Shown here: positions 31,672 through 37,535 of the stretch, piece after piece
Layout of the letters: each line of letters opens with the position of its first letter
How positions within the stretch are numbered: the stretch's first letter is position 1
Origin: Kiloniellaceae bacterium
GTDB lineage: Bacteria; Pseudomonadota; Alphaproteobacteria; Kiloniellales; J153
Assembly (NCBI GenBank): GCA_021776215.1
Contig: JAJFGI010000131.1
Span: forward strand, 1 to 37,535
Length of the DNA stretch: 37,535 nucleotides
Direction: 5' to 3'
The notes under the pieces: generated by a model
Told to the model about the DNA's origin: nothing
The model's input: the letters and a program-made list of their open reading frames with translations, nothing else
The model's database searches: none
Position numbers and translations under genes: made by a program

Positions 31672-32937
31672 CTAGCTGTGGCTGGCGAGCACCAAACTCG
31701 CGTTCGTACCGCCGAAACCGAATGAGTTCGACAGGGCGACACGGACCGGCCGTTCCTTCGCCTTGTGCGGCACCAGATCGATGGAATCGCACCCGTCCGA
31801 CGGACGGTCCAAATTCAATGTGGGTGGAACGATACTATTGTTGATCGCCAGAATGGAGAATATCGCTTCGGTCGCCCCGGCGGCACCGAGAAGATGGCCG
31901 ATCGCCGACTTTGTCGACGACATGCTGAGATCGCGCACGTGATCGCCGAACAGGCGGCCGACGGCATCCAGCTCGATCATGTCGCCGCGGGGCGTCGAGG
32001 TCCCGTGCGCGTTGATGTAGTCGATGTCGGCGGGCTCCAACCCGGCGCGCTTAAGCGCCGCCGCCATGGCGCGGTAGGCGCCGCCGCCATCCTCGGCCGG
32101 TGCGGTGATATGGTGCGCATCACCCGACATGCCATAGCCGATCACCTCGGCATAAATACGCGCACCGCGTTTCTTGGCGTGCTCCAGCTCTTCGAGCACG
32201 ACAACACCGGCGCCCTCGCCCATGACGAACCCGTCGCGGTCCTGATCCCAGGGCCGAGATGCTCTCTCGGGTGTGTCGTTGAATTTCGTCGACAACGCGC
32301 GGGAAGCCGCGAACCCGGCGATACCCAGCCTGCACACCGCCGCCTCGGCACCGCCGGCGACCATCACATCGGCATCCTCGAATGCGATCAGCCGCGCCGC
32401 ATCGCCGATGGCATGGGCACCGGTGGAACAGGCGGTGACCACCGAGTGGTTCGGGCCTTTGAAGCCGTAGCGAATCGACACATGGCCCGAGGCCAGGTTG
32501 ATCAGCGCCGCCGGAATGAAAAACGGCGACAACCGGCGCGGGCCGCGCTCCGAGACGGTGATGGATGCCTCGTAAATGGTTTGCAATCCGCCGATCCCGG
32601 AGCCGATCATCACGCCGGTGCGCTCCAGGCTCTCCTCGTCGGTGGGGCGCCACTCCGCATCCTCGACCGCTTCCTGGGCGGCCGCGAGGGCAAAGAGGAT
32701 AAACGGATCGATGCGCCGGCGCTCTTGCGGCGTGACATATTCGTCGGCGTTGAAGCCGCCGTCAGCGGTCTCGCCTTGCGGGACCTGGCCGGCAATCTTG
32801 GCCGGCAGGTCCGACACGTCGAAGGATTGGATGGCCCGTATGCCGGATTGACCGTTGATCAACCGCTCCCACACCGGTTTGACTCCGGTGCCCAGCGGTG
32901 TGACCAGGCCCAGTCCGGTGACGACGACTCGGCGCAT
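31672..32937 (-). CDS. fabF: Beta-ketoacyl-ACP synthase II
   Basis: A 421-residue elongating condensing enzyme. It starts RRVVVTGLGLVTPLGTG. The catalytic Cys170 is in VTACSTGAHA, His312 in NAHGTSTPRGD and His349 in SAIGHLLGAAG. A characteristic GFGGTNASLV block closes it. The ATG at 32935-32937 is chosen over a 12-residue longer frame because the conserved N terminus starts here. It is 49 bp from acpP and on the same strand, as in most bacteria. Confidence 0.97.
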   Translation of the reverse strand: MRRVVVTGLGLVTPLGTGVKPVWERLINGQSGIRAIQSFDVSDLPAKIAGQVPQGETADGGFNADEYVTPQERRRIDPFILFALAAAQEAVEDAEWRPTDEESLERTGVMIGSGIGGLQTIYEASITVSERGPRRLSPFFIPAALINLASGHVSIRYGFKGPNHSVVTACSTGAHAIGDAARLIAFEDADVMVAGGAEAAVCRLGIAGFAASRALSTKFNDTPERASRPWDQDRDGFVMGEGAGVVVLEELEHAKKRGARIYAEVIGYGMSGDAHHITAPAEDGGGAYRAMAAALKRAGLEPADIDYINAHGTSTPRGDMIELDAVGRLFGDHVRDLSMSSTKSAIGHLLGAAGATEAIFSILAINNSIVPPTLNLDRPSDGCDSIDLVPHKAKERPVRVALSNSFGFGGTNASLVLASHS

Positions 32938-32986
32938 GGTGTGCTCGATGGCTGTCGGCTGCGCTGACCGCATCCGGTCCAGCGGC

Positions 32987-33223
32987 TCAGGCGTGCTGCT
33001 GGATGAAATCCACAGCGTCCTTGACGGTTACGATCTTTTCCGCCGCGTCGTCGGGAATCTCGCAACCGAATTCTTCCTCGAACGCCATGACCAGCTCGAC
33101 GGTGTCGAGGCTGTCGGCGCCGAGATCATCGATAAAGCTGGCGCCATCCGCGACCTTGGCCTCATCGACTCCAAGATGCTCGACGACGATCTTCTTAACG
33201 CGTTCGGCGATATCGTTGCTCAT
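32987..33223 (-). CDS. acpP: Acyl carrier protein
   Basis: A 78-residue acidic, four-helix protein that carries fatty-acid intermediates on a phosphopantetheine arm. The attachment site is Ser38 in the strictly conserved DSL of [11 protein letters not shown]. Length and composition are standard. The ATG has a GAGGG about 11 nt upstream. A promoter-like element is present in the 162-bp gap before it, so it may be expressed more strongly than fabG. Confidence 0.98.
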   Translation of the reverse strand: MSNDIAERVKKIVVEHLGVDEAKVADGASFIDDLGADSLDTVELVMAFEEEFGCEIPDDAAEKIVTVKDAVDFIQQHA

Positions 33224-33318
33224 TGCCCAAAAACCCTCAGATTCTATGTGTCCATTACCGGCAGGCTTTCGGGATCCCGTCCCGGTGTCCCGATCCCTGC
33301 CAGGGCAGGGCGCCGCCT

Positions 33319-33346
33319 CTTATCACACATCCTACGGAAATGCCAA
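33319..33346 (-). promoter_or_regulatory. Possible acpP promoter
   Basis: TTGGCA (33346-33341) and GATAAG (33324-33319) on the minus strand are spaced 16 bp. It lies about 95 bp upstream of acpP, within the unusually long gap between fabG and acpP. A CCCTGCC/GGCAGGG dyad lies between it and the start codon. Consensus match only. Confidence 0.35.
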
Positions 33347-33385
33347 CGCCTGCGGCCAATACCGGATTGTTGCCAGAAATTAGGC

Positions 33386-34123
33386 CTATATCATGGCCAT
33401 TCCTCCATTCACATGCAAGGTCTGGCCGGTCATGTAGGCCGCTTCGTCACTGGCCAGGAACAACACCGCCGTGGCGACATCCTCCGGCGTCCCCAAGCGG
33501 CCGGCGGGAACGGCGGCCGTCAGCTTCTCCCGCTGCGCCTCGGACAACTGGTCGGTCATGGCGGTGGCGATAAAGCCCGGGGCGACACAGTTGACGGTAA
33601 TCCCGCGCGAGGCTACCTCCTGGGCCATGGCCTTCGACATGCCGATCATGCCGGCCTTCGAGGCGGCATAGTTGGCCTGCCCGGGATTGCCGGTCACACC
33701 GACGATCGATGTGATACCGACGATTCGGCCCCAGCGTTTTTTCATCATGCCGCGCAAGCTGGCCCGCGCCAGGCGAAAGCCGGCGGTCAGATTGACCTCG
33801 ATGACCTGCGCCCAGTCGTCGTCCTTCATGCGCAGGGCCAGATTGTCGCGGGTCAGGCCGGCATTGTTCACCAGGATATCGATGCCCCCCATGGCCTTTT
33901 CGGCATCCCCGGGCAATCCGGCAACGGCCGCGGCATCGGCGAGGTCGCATGGCAGAATATGCACACGCTCACCCAAGTCCTTCGCCAAGCTTTCCAGCAC
34001 GGACACGCGAGTCCCGCTGATCGCCACCGTCGCCCCCTGCCCGTGCAGGGTGCGGGCGATGGCGGCGCCGATGCCGCCGGTGGCGCCGGTCACCAGCGCG
34101 GTCCTCTCGGATAGGTCGAACAT
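33386..34123 (-). CDS. fabG: 3-oxoacyl-ACP reductase
   Basis: A 245-residue SDR that reduces beta-ketoacyl-ACP with NADPH. Cofactor motif TGATGGIG (12-19), NNAG (86-89), Asn111, and the triad Ser139, Tyr152, Lys156 (YAASK) are visible. C-terminal YMTGQTLHVNGGMAM is the FabG signature. Sits between fabD and acpP on the same strand with a 34-bp gap to fabD. Confidence 0.97.
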   Translation of the reverse strand: MFDLSERTALVTGATGGIGAAIARTLHGQGATVAISGTRVSVLESLAKDLGERVHILPCDLADAAAVAGLPGDAEKAMGGIDILVNNAGLTRDNLALRMKDDDWAQVIEVNLTAGFRLARASLRGMMKKRWGRIVGITSIVGVTGNPGQANYAASKAGMIGMSKAMAQEVASRGITVNCVAPGFIATAMTDQLSEAQREKLTAAVPAGRLGTPEDVATAVLFLASDEAAYMTGQTLHVNGGMAMI

Positions 34124-34157
34124 CTCTTGGCCTCCTCTGCCCGGCGCGCCGGGCCGT

Positions 34158-35099
34158 TCACAGTGTCTTGATCAGATCCTCGATTTCCGCCGGCGTCCCG
34201 GCGGCGATGCTGGTCAATTCCCGGTCGATGCGCCGGGTCAGGCCGGTCAAAACCTTGCCGGCGCCCAACTCGATAAACGTATCGACGCCGTGATCGCGCA
34301 TGGCGAGCACGGATTCGCGCCAGCGCACCATGGCCGTCACCTGCGCGACCAGGAGCTCGCGGATGGTATCCGGGTCGTCGGTGGCCTCGGCGGTGACATT
34401 GGCGATCAGCGGCGGGCGCGGCGGGCGCAGCGTCACGTCGGCCAAGGCCGTCGCCATCACGTCGGCGGCCGGCGCCATGAGGCTGCAGTGGAAGGGTGCG
34501 CTGACCGACAGCATGATGGCCCGCTTGGCCCCTTTCGCAGGGGCGAGTTCGACCGCCCGTTCCACCGCCGCCGTATCGCCGCTGAGCACCACCTGGCCGT
34601 CGGCGTTGTCGTTCGCCGGAGCGCAGACTTCGCCTTGCGCGGCCTCCTCGGCCACGGCTCTCGCCGCCGCCAGGTCGAGGCCCAAAAGGGCGGCCATCGC
34701 CCCCTGACCCACGGGCACCGCCTCCTGCATGGCGCGGCCGCGGCGCTTGAGCAGCCGCGCGGTATCGTCGACGGCCAGGGCGCCGGCCGCCGCCAGGGCG
34801 GAATATTCGCCCAAAGAATGGCCGGCGACGAAGGCCGCCTTGTCCGCCAGAGTCAGGTTGCCCTCGCGCTCGATGACCCGCACCACCGCCAGGCTGACCG
34901 CCATCAGGGCCGGCTGGGCGTTCTCGGTGAGGATGAGATCGCTCTCCGGCCCCTGGAACATGAGCCGGCTGAGGCGCTGCGACAGGGCTTCGTCCACCTC
35001 CTCGAAGACCTCGCGGGCGGCGGGAAAGGCCTCGGCCAAGGCGGCGCCCATGCCCACGGCCTGCGAGCCCTGTCCCGGAAAGACGAATGCCCGGCTCAT
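34158..35099 (-). CDS. fabD: Malonyl-CoA:ACP transacylase
   Basis: A 313-residue enzyme that loads malonate onto ACP. It starts RAFVFPGQGSQAVGMG. The nucleophile Ser95 is in VAGHSLGEYSAL, and His204 in APFHCSLM completes the dyad. A conserved Arg in GRAMQEAVP binds the carboxylate. ATG 35097-35099 has GGGAGG upstream. It is the first gene of the fab series. plsX and fabH are not in this window. Confidence 0.97.
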   Translation of the reverse strand: MSRAFVFPGQGSQAVGMGAALAEAFPAAREVFEEVDEALSQRLSRLMFQGPESDLILTENAQPALMAVSLAVVRVIEREGNLTLADKAAFVAGHSLGEYSALAAAGALAVDDTARLLKRRGRAMQEAVPVGQGAMAALLGLDLAAARAVAEEAAQGEVCAPANDNADGQVVLSGDTAAVERAVELAPAKGAKRAIMLSVSAPFHCSLMAPAADVMATALADVTLRPPRPPLIANVTAEATDDPDTIRELLVAQVTAMVRWRESVLAMRDHGVDTFIELGAGKVLTGLTRRIDRELTSIAAGTPAEIEDLIKTL

Positions 35100-35121
35100 G
35101 CGATCCTCCCAACAGACGGCT

Positions 35122-35143
35122 GCCGCCAAACAACAATGGCGGC
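35122..35143 (-). other. Leader hairpin upstream of fabD
   Basis: GCCGCC (35122-35127) and GGCGGC (35138-35143) form a 6-bp GC stem with a 10-nt loop in the predicted fabD leader RNA. The T-run required for a terminator is absent. Role unknown. Confidence 0.35.
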
Positions 35144-35147
35144 CAGA

Positions 35148-35175
35148 GAGATACCCGCTGTCGCCGCCCTGTCAA
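35148..35175 (-). promoter_or_regulatory. Probable fabD promoter
   Basis: A perfect TTGACA (35175-35170) on the minus strand is followed after 16 bp by TATCTC (35153-35148). It is about 50 bp upstream of the fabD start, and is divergent from the rpsF promoter about 45 bp away. Confidence 0.55.
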
Positions 35176-35218
35176 GCGACGGGGGCACCGGCGCCGCGAA
35201 AACAGACCTTTCCCGGCC

Positions 35219-35246
35219 TTGCGCCTGGCTTGGTTTGGTGTATAGT
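35219..35246 (+). promoter_or_regulatory. Probable rpsF operon promoter
   Basis: TTGCGC (35219-35224) and TATAGT (35241-35246) with a 16-bp spacer. The -10 differs from consensus at one base. It would give a leader of about 128 nt before rpsF, ample for the hairpin at 35325-35356. Confidence 0.5.
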
Positions 35247-35324
35247 CCCGCGCCTCGCAGCCAGTATGCTGCGGACATCGCTCCTTGCCGAGCCCCAGCG
35301 GATATCGCGGACGGGATCGGCTTT

Positions 35325-35356
35325 GGACCGGGCCGCTGATCTGATAGCGCCGGTCC
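35325..35356 (+). promoter_or_regulatory. Leader hairpin upstream of rpsF, candidate S6:S18 binding site
   Basis: GGACCGG (35325-35331) pairs with CCGGTCC (35350-35356). A 2-nt bulge (GC) precedes an inner CGCT/AGCG stem (35334-35337 with 35346-35349) and an 8-nt loop. It lies 24 nt before the rpsF start. Ribosomal S6 and S18 are known to bind leader hairpins of rpsF operons in many bacteria (the S6:S18 motif, which has a conserved bulged CCG). I cannot show that the defining CCG is unpaired here, so this is a candidate only. Confidence 0.45.
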
Positions 35357-35380
35357 GCCTACAGCCATAGGGAGTACAGC

Positions 35381-35863
35381 ATGGCGTTTTACGAGTGCGT
35401 GTTTATCGCACGCCAAGACATTTCGGCCACCCAGGCCGAAGCCCTTGCGGACCAGTTTACCGGCGTCGTCCAAGAGAACGGCGGCCAGGTCGGCAAGAAG
35501 GAGATGTGGGGCCTGCGCAATCTGGCCTACCGCATCAAGAAGAACCGCAAAGGCCACTACATTCTGCTCAACCTCGACGCACCGCCCGCCGCGGTGCTTG
35601 AGATGGAGCGAACCATGCGCCTCAACGAGGACGTGCTGCGCTATCTGACCGTGCGTGTCCCCGAGCTGGAGACAGAGCCCTCGGTGGTCCTGCAGAGCCG
35701 GCACAGCCGAGATGATCGCGGCGGCCGGGGAGATCGCGGAGATCGGCCCGGTGGACGCGGCGGCTTCCGGGGTGATCGCGACGGCCGCGACTCGCGGCCG
35801 CCGCGCGAACGGCGCGAGGCTAGCCCCCCGCAAAGTTCAGATAGCGAGGAGTCCAAAGAATGA
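35381..35863 (+). CDS. rpsF: 30S ribosomal protein S6
   Basis: A 160-residue protein. Residues 1-97 are canonical S6: [40 protein letters not shown], and [10 protein letters not shown]-type end. A tail of about 55 residues (from about 105) is dominated by Arg, Gly and Asp in RGD/RGG-like repeats and finishes acidic and serine-rich. S6 binds with S18 on the platform of the 30S subunit. GGGAG at 35370-35374 serves the ATG. The stop overlaps rpsR as ATGA. Long tails occur in other alphaproteobacteria. Confidence 0.97.
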   Translation: MAFYECVFIARQDISATQAEALADQFTGVVQENGGQVGKKEMWGLRNLAYRIKKNRKGHYILLNLDAPPAAVLEMERTMRLNEDVLRYLTVRVPELETEPSVVLQSRHSRDDRGGRGDRGDRPGGRGGFRGDRDGRDSRPPRERREASPPQSSDSEESKE

Positions 35864-36117
35864 CCATCGAAGTTGTCAGCAAGTCGGCGGGCGTCCGCCG
35901 GCCGTTTTTTCGCCGCCGTAAGAGCTGTCCGTTCTCGGGTCCGAACGCGATCAAGATCGACTACAAGGACGTGCGGACGCTGCAGCGCTTCGTCTCCGAA
36001 CGCGGCAAGATGGTGCCCAGTCGCATCACCGCCGTCTCAACCAAGAAGCAGCGCGAGCTGGCGAAAGCGATCAAGCGGGCGCGCTTCCTGGCGCTCATCC
36101 CCTACTTGGTCCAGTAA
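35860..36117 (+). CDS. rpsR: 30S ribosomal protein S18
   Basis: An 85-residue basic protein with the S18 core [65 protein letters not shown]. It keeps the Cys in RKSCPFSG found in zinc-type S18, but the full set of zinc cysteines is absent. It overlaps rpsF by 4 nt and is followed by rplI after 15 nt. Start is ATG 35860. Confidence 0.98.
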   Translation: MTIEVVSKSAGVRRPFFRRRKSCPFSGPNAIKIDYKDVRTLQRFVSERGKMVPSRITAVSTKKQRELAKAIKRARFLALIPYLVQ

Positions 36118-36132
36118 CGGGAAGCCGAACCC

Positions 36133-36762
36133 ATGCAAGTAATTCTCCTGGAGCGGATCGAAAAGCTCGGCCAAATGGGTGATGTGGTCACCGTCAAGCC
36201 CGGCTACGCCCGCAACTTTCTGCTGCCGCAGCGCAAGGCGCGTCGCGCGACGAAAGAGAATATGGCCCAATTCGAGCAGCAGCGTGCCCAGCTCGAGGCG
36301 GAGAACCTGACGCTCCGCGACGAAGCGCAAAAGGTCGGCGAAAAGCTGGACGGTCTTGTCGTTATGCTGATCCGTCAAGCCGGCGAGTCGGGGCACCTAT
36401 ACGGCTCGGTCACGGCCCGCGACTTGGCCGAGGCCGTGACCGCCGCGGGCTTCTCCATCGGGCGCGATCAGGTCAGGCTGGATACGGTGATCAAGAACCT
36501 GGGCCTGCACAAGGTGAAGATTCGCCTGCACCCGGAGGTCACGGTGACCGCGACGGCGAACGTGGCGCGCACCGACGCCGAGGCGGAGGTGCAAGCCAGC
36601 ACCGGACACATCGTCAGCGCCGAGGATCTGCAAGCCGCCCTCGACGCCGCCGGCGCGGAGAAGAACGCAGCGCTGGCCGCTATCGAAGCAGAAGAGACGA
36701 GCGAGGAAGAGTCGGAGGACGCCGGATCGACCGAGTCGCCTTCGGAGCCGAAAGAAAGCTAA
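36133..36762 (+). CDS. rplI: 50S ribosomal protein L9
   Basis: A 209-residue L9. The N-terminal domain ([36 protein letters not shown]) and a long linker helix are typical, and the C-terminal RNA-binding domain follows (about 80-150). E. coli L9 has about 149 residues; the extra 55 residues are alanine- and then acid-rich ([19 protein letters not shown]). It ends the rpsF-rpsR-rplI unit and is followed by a terminator. Confidence 0.97.
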   Translation: MQVILLERIEKLGQMGDVVTVKPGYARNFLLPQRKARRATKENMAQFEQQRAQLEAENLTLRDEAQKVGEKLDGLVVMLIRQAGESGHLYGSVTARDLAEAVTAAGFSIGRDQVRLDTVIKNLGLHKVKIRLHPEVTVTATANVARTDAEAEVQASTGHIVSAEDLQAALDAAGAEKNAALAAIEAEETSEEESEDAGSTESPSEPKES

Positions 36763-36804
36763 CGGCCGCTCACCCGAGTCCGGTCCAGCCGGCGGGAGAA
36801 AAAA

Positions 36805-36831
36805 ACGGTCCGCAAACGCGGGCCGTTTTTT
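36805..36831 (+). terminator. Rho-independent terminator after rplI
   Basis: ACGGTCCGC (36805-36813) pairs with GCGGGCCGT (36818-36826) with one G-T wobble and an AAAC loop, followed by a T-run through 36831. An A-run precedes the stem and could extend it. It lies 43 bp after the rplI stop. Confidence 0.85.
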
Positions 36832-36954
36832 GTCGTGCACCGGCCCGTTGCCGTCGATCGAACGGATTATCCCCGTGACTCACTTGTAGATAGACTCAAA
36901 AATACGAAAAGCACCCGTGCGCGACATACCCGCATTCTGGTATTGTTGTTCATC

Positions 36955-37535
36955 ATGGATCGCAATCAGCACACAAACGTAGCGGCCCTGCCGCGGGCCG
37001 CGGGAGAAGACGACTCCTTTCGTCACCCACCGGTCAACTATGAAGCCGAGCAGGCGTTGCTCGGCGCCATCCTCGCCAACAATCGCGCTTACGAAAAAGT
37101 TTCCGACTTCCTCCAGGCGGATCACTTCGCCGATGGCGCGCATGGCCGCGTCTACGAAGCGTGCGGCAAACTGATCGAGCGCGGGCAGGTCGCCAACGCG
37201 GTCACCCTCAAGAATCTGTTCGAACAGGACGAGGCGCTGACTGAAGTCGGCGGTCCACAATATCTGGCCAAGCTGCAAAGCAGCTACGTCACCATCATCA
37301 ACGCCAGCGATTATGGCCGCACCATCCACGACCTGTTCCTGCGCCGCGAGTTGATCGCGCTGGGCGAGGACGTCGTGAACGACGCCTTCGAGCAGGACCT
37401 AGACATCACCGCCACGAACCAGATCGAGGCGGCTGAGCAGAAGCTCTACAACCTGGCCGAGGTCGGCCAAAGCGAGGGCGGTTTCCGCAGCTTCAAGTCG
37501 GCGGTCATCGAGGCCGTGGAAATGACCGAGGCGGC
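36955..37535 (+). CDS. dnaB: Replicative DNA helicase DnaB, 5' part
   Basis: The frame starting at ATG 36955 runs open to the end of the window, so only about 193 residues are present. The sequence HPPVNYEAEQALLGAILANNRAYEKVSDFLQADHFADGAHGRVYEACGKLIERG is the DnaB N-terminal domain. It continues into VGGPQYLAKLQSSYVTIINASDYGRTIHDLFLRRELIALGE and the linker to the RecA-like ATPase domain, which is beyond the edge. DnaB is the replication fork helicase. rplI-dnaB is a common gene order. No strong ribosome binding site or promoter is seen just upstream. Confidence 0.94.
   Translation, partial: MDRNQHTNVAALPRAAGEDDSFRHPPVNYEAEQALLGAILANNRAYEKVSDFLQADHFADGAHGRVYEACGKLIERGQVANAVTLKNLFEQDEALTEVGGPQYLAKLQSSYVTIINASDYGRTIHDLFLRRELIALGEDVVNDAFEQDLDITATNQIEAAEQKLYNLAEVGQSEGGFRSFKSAVIEAVEMTEA

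Noticed and set aside
31765-32967. Plus-strand 400-codon open frame over fabF
   Set aside because: Antisense to FabF; no conserved domain.
33286-33312. GC-rich dyad CCCTGCC/GGCAGGG between fabG and acpP as a terminator
   Set aside because: Two-base loop and no T-run on the minus strand. It is more likely just part of the acpP leader.
33672-35339. Plus-strand 555-codon open frame over fabG and fabD
   Set aside because: Antisense to two clear fatty-acid genes, with low-complexity Arg/Ala/His-rich content.
1-37535. CRISPR array, prophage, insertion sequence, tRNA or rRNA
   Set aside because: No regularly spaced repeats, no transposase or integrase motifs, and no cloverleaf or rRNA-like sequence seen on either strand.

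Overview
The window looks like chromosomal DNA of a GC-rich alphaproteobacterium, most likely of the Rhodospirillales type. The clues are a 40-residue aa3-type cytochrome oxidase subunit IV gene (a family typical of alphaproteobacteria), the pepA-holC and surA-pdxA-rsmA orders, and the fabD-fabG-acpP-fabF-mltG and rpsF-rpsR-rplI-dnaB blocks. I see no rRNA, tRNA, CRISPR array, insertion sequence or prophage.

Region 1 (1-1780) holds purM and purN, two de novo purine genes. Region 2 (about 1781-14554) is an accessory-looking block. It contains a TetR regulator divergent from a tautomerase-like enzyme, with two palindromic operators bracketing the promoter. Next come a ketopantoate-reductase-like oxidoreductase and a complete branched-chain-amino-acid-type ABC importer: livHMGF on the minus strand, with a divergent substrate-binding protein that has its own promoter and terminator. 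The block ends with a minus-strand series in transcription order: BNR/Asp-box propeller, ThiS/MoaD-like protein ending in Gly-Gly, circularly permuted ATP-grasp, alpha-E protein, and transglutaminase-like cysteine peptidase. This series is the best candidate for an undescribed system: a small beta-grasp protein with a diglycine tail lies just upstream of a predicted ligase and a papain-fold peptidase.

Region 3 (14555-18697) has the subunit IV gene, ndk, an ABC-F ATPase of the YheS type, an EamA transporter, and holC, which belongs with pepA. Region 4 (18717-28206) combines pepA (minus) with a plus-strand envelope-biogenesis series: lptF, lptG, lptD, surA, pdxA, rsmA. Most junctions there overlap by 4 to 8 nt. 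LptF, LptG and LptD move lipopolysaccharide to the outer membrane and SurA folds outer-membrane proteins.

Region 5 (28203-35099) is minus strand: fabD, fabG, acpP, fabF, mltG, then yicC and gmk, interrupted by one plus-strand SDR gene. It supplies fatty-acid elongation, peptidoglycan termination, RNA turnover and GDP synthesis. Region 6 (35219-37535) is the ribosomal protein S6-S18-L9 operon with a promoter, a leader hairpin and a terminator, followed by the 5' part of dnaB, cut by the window edge. Coding is very dense outside region 2. Several start codons are GTG or TTG, and two convergent gene pairs overlap by 4 nt at their stop codons.
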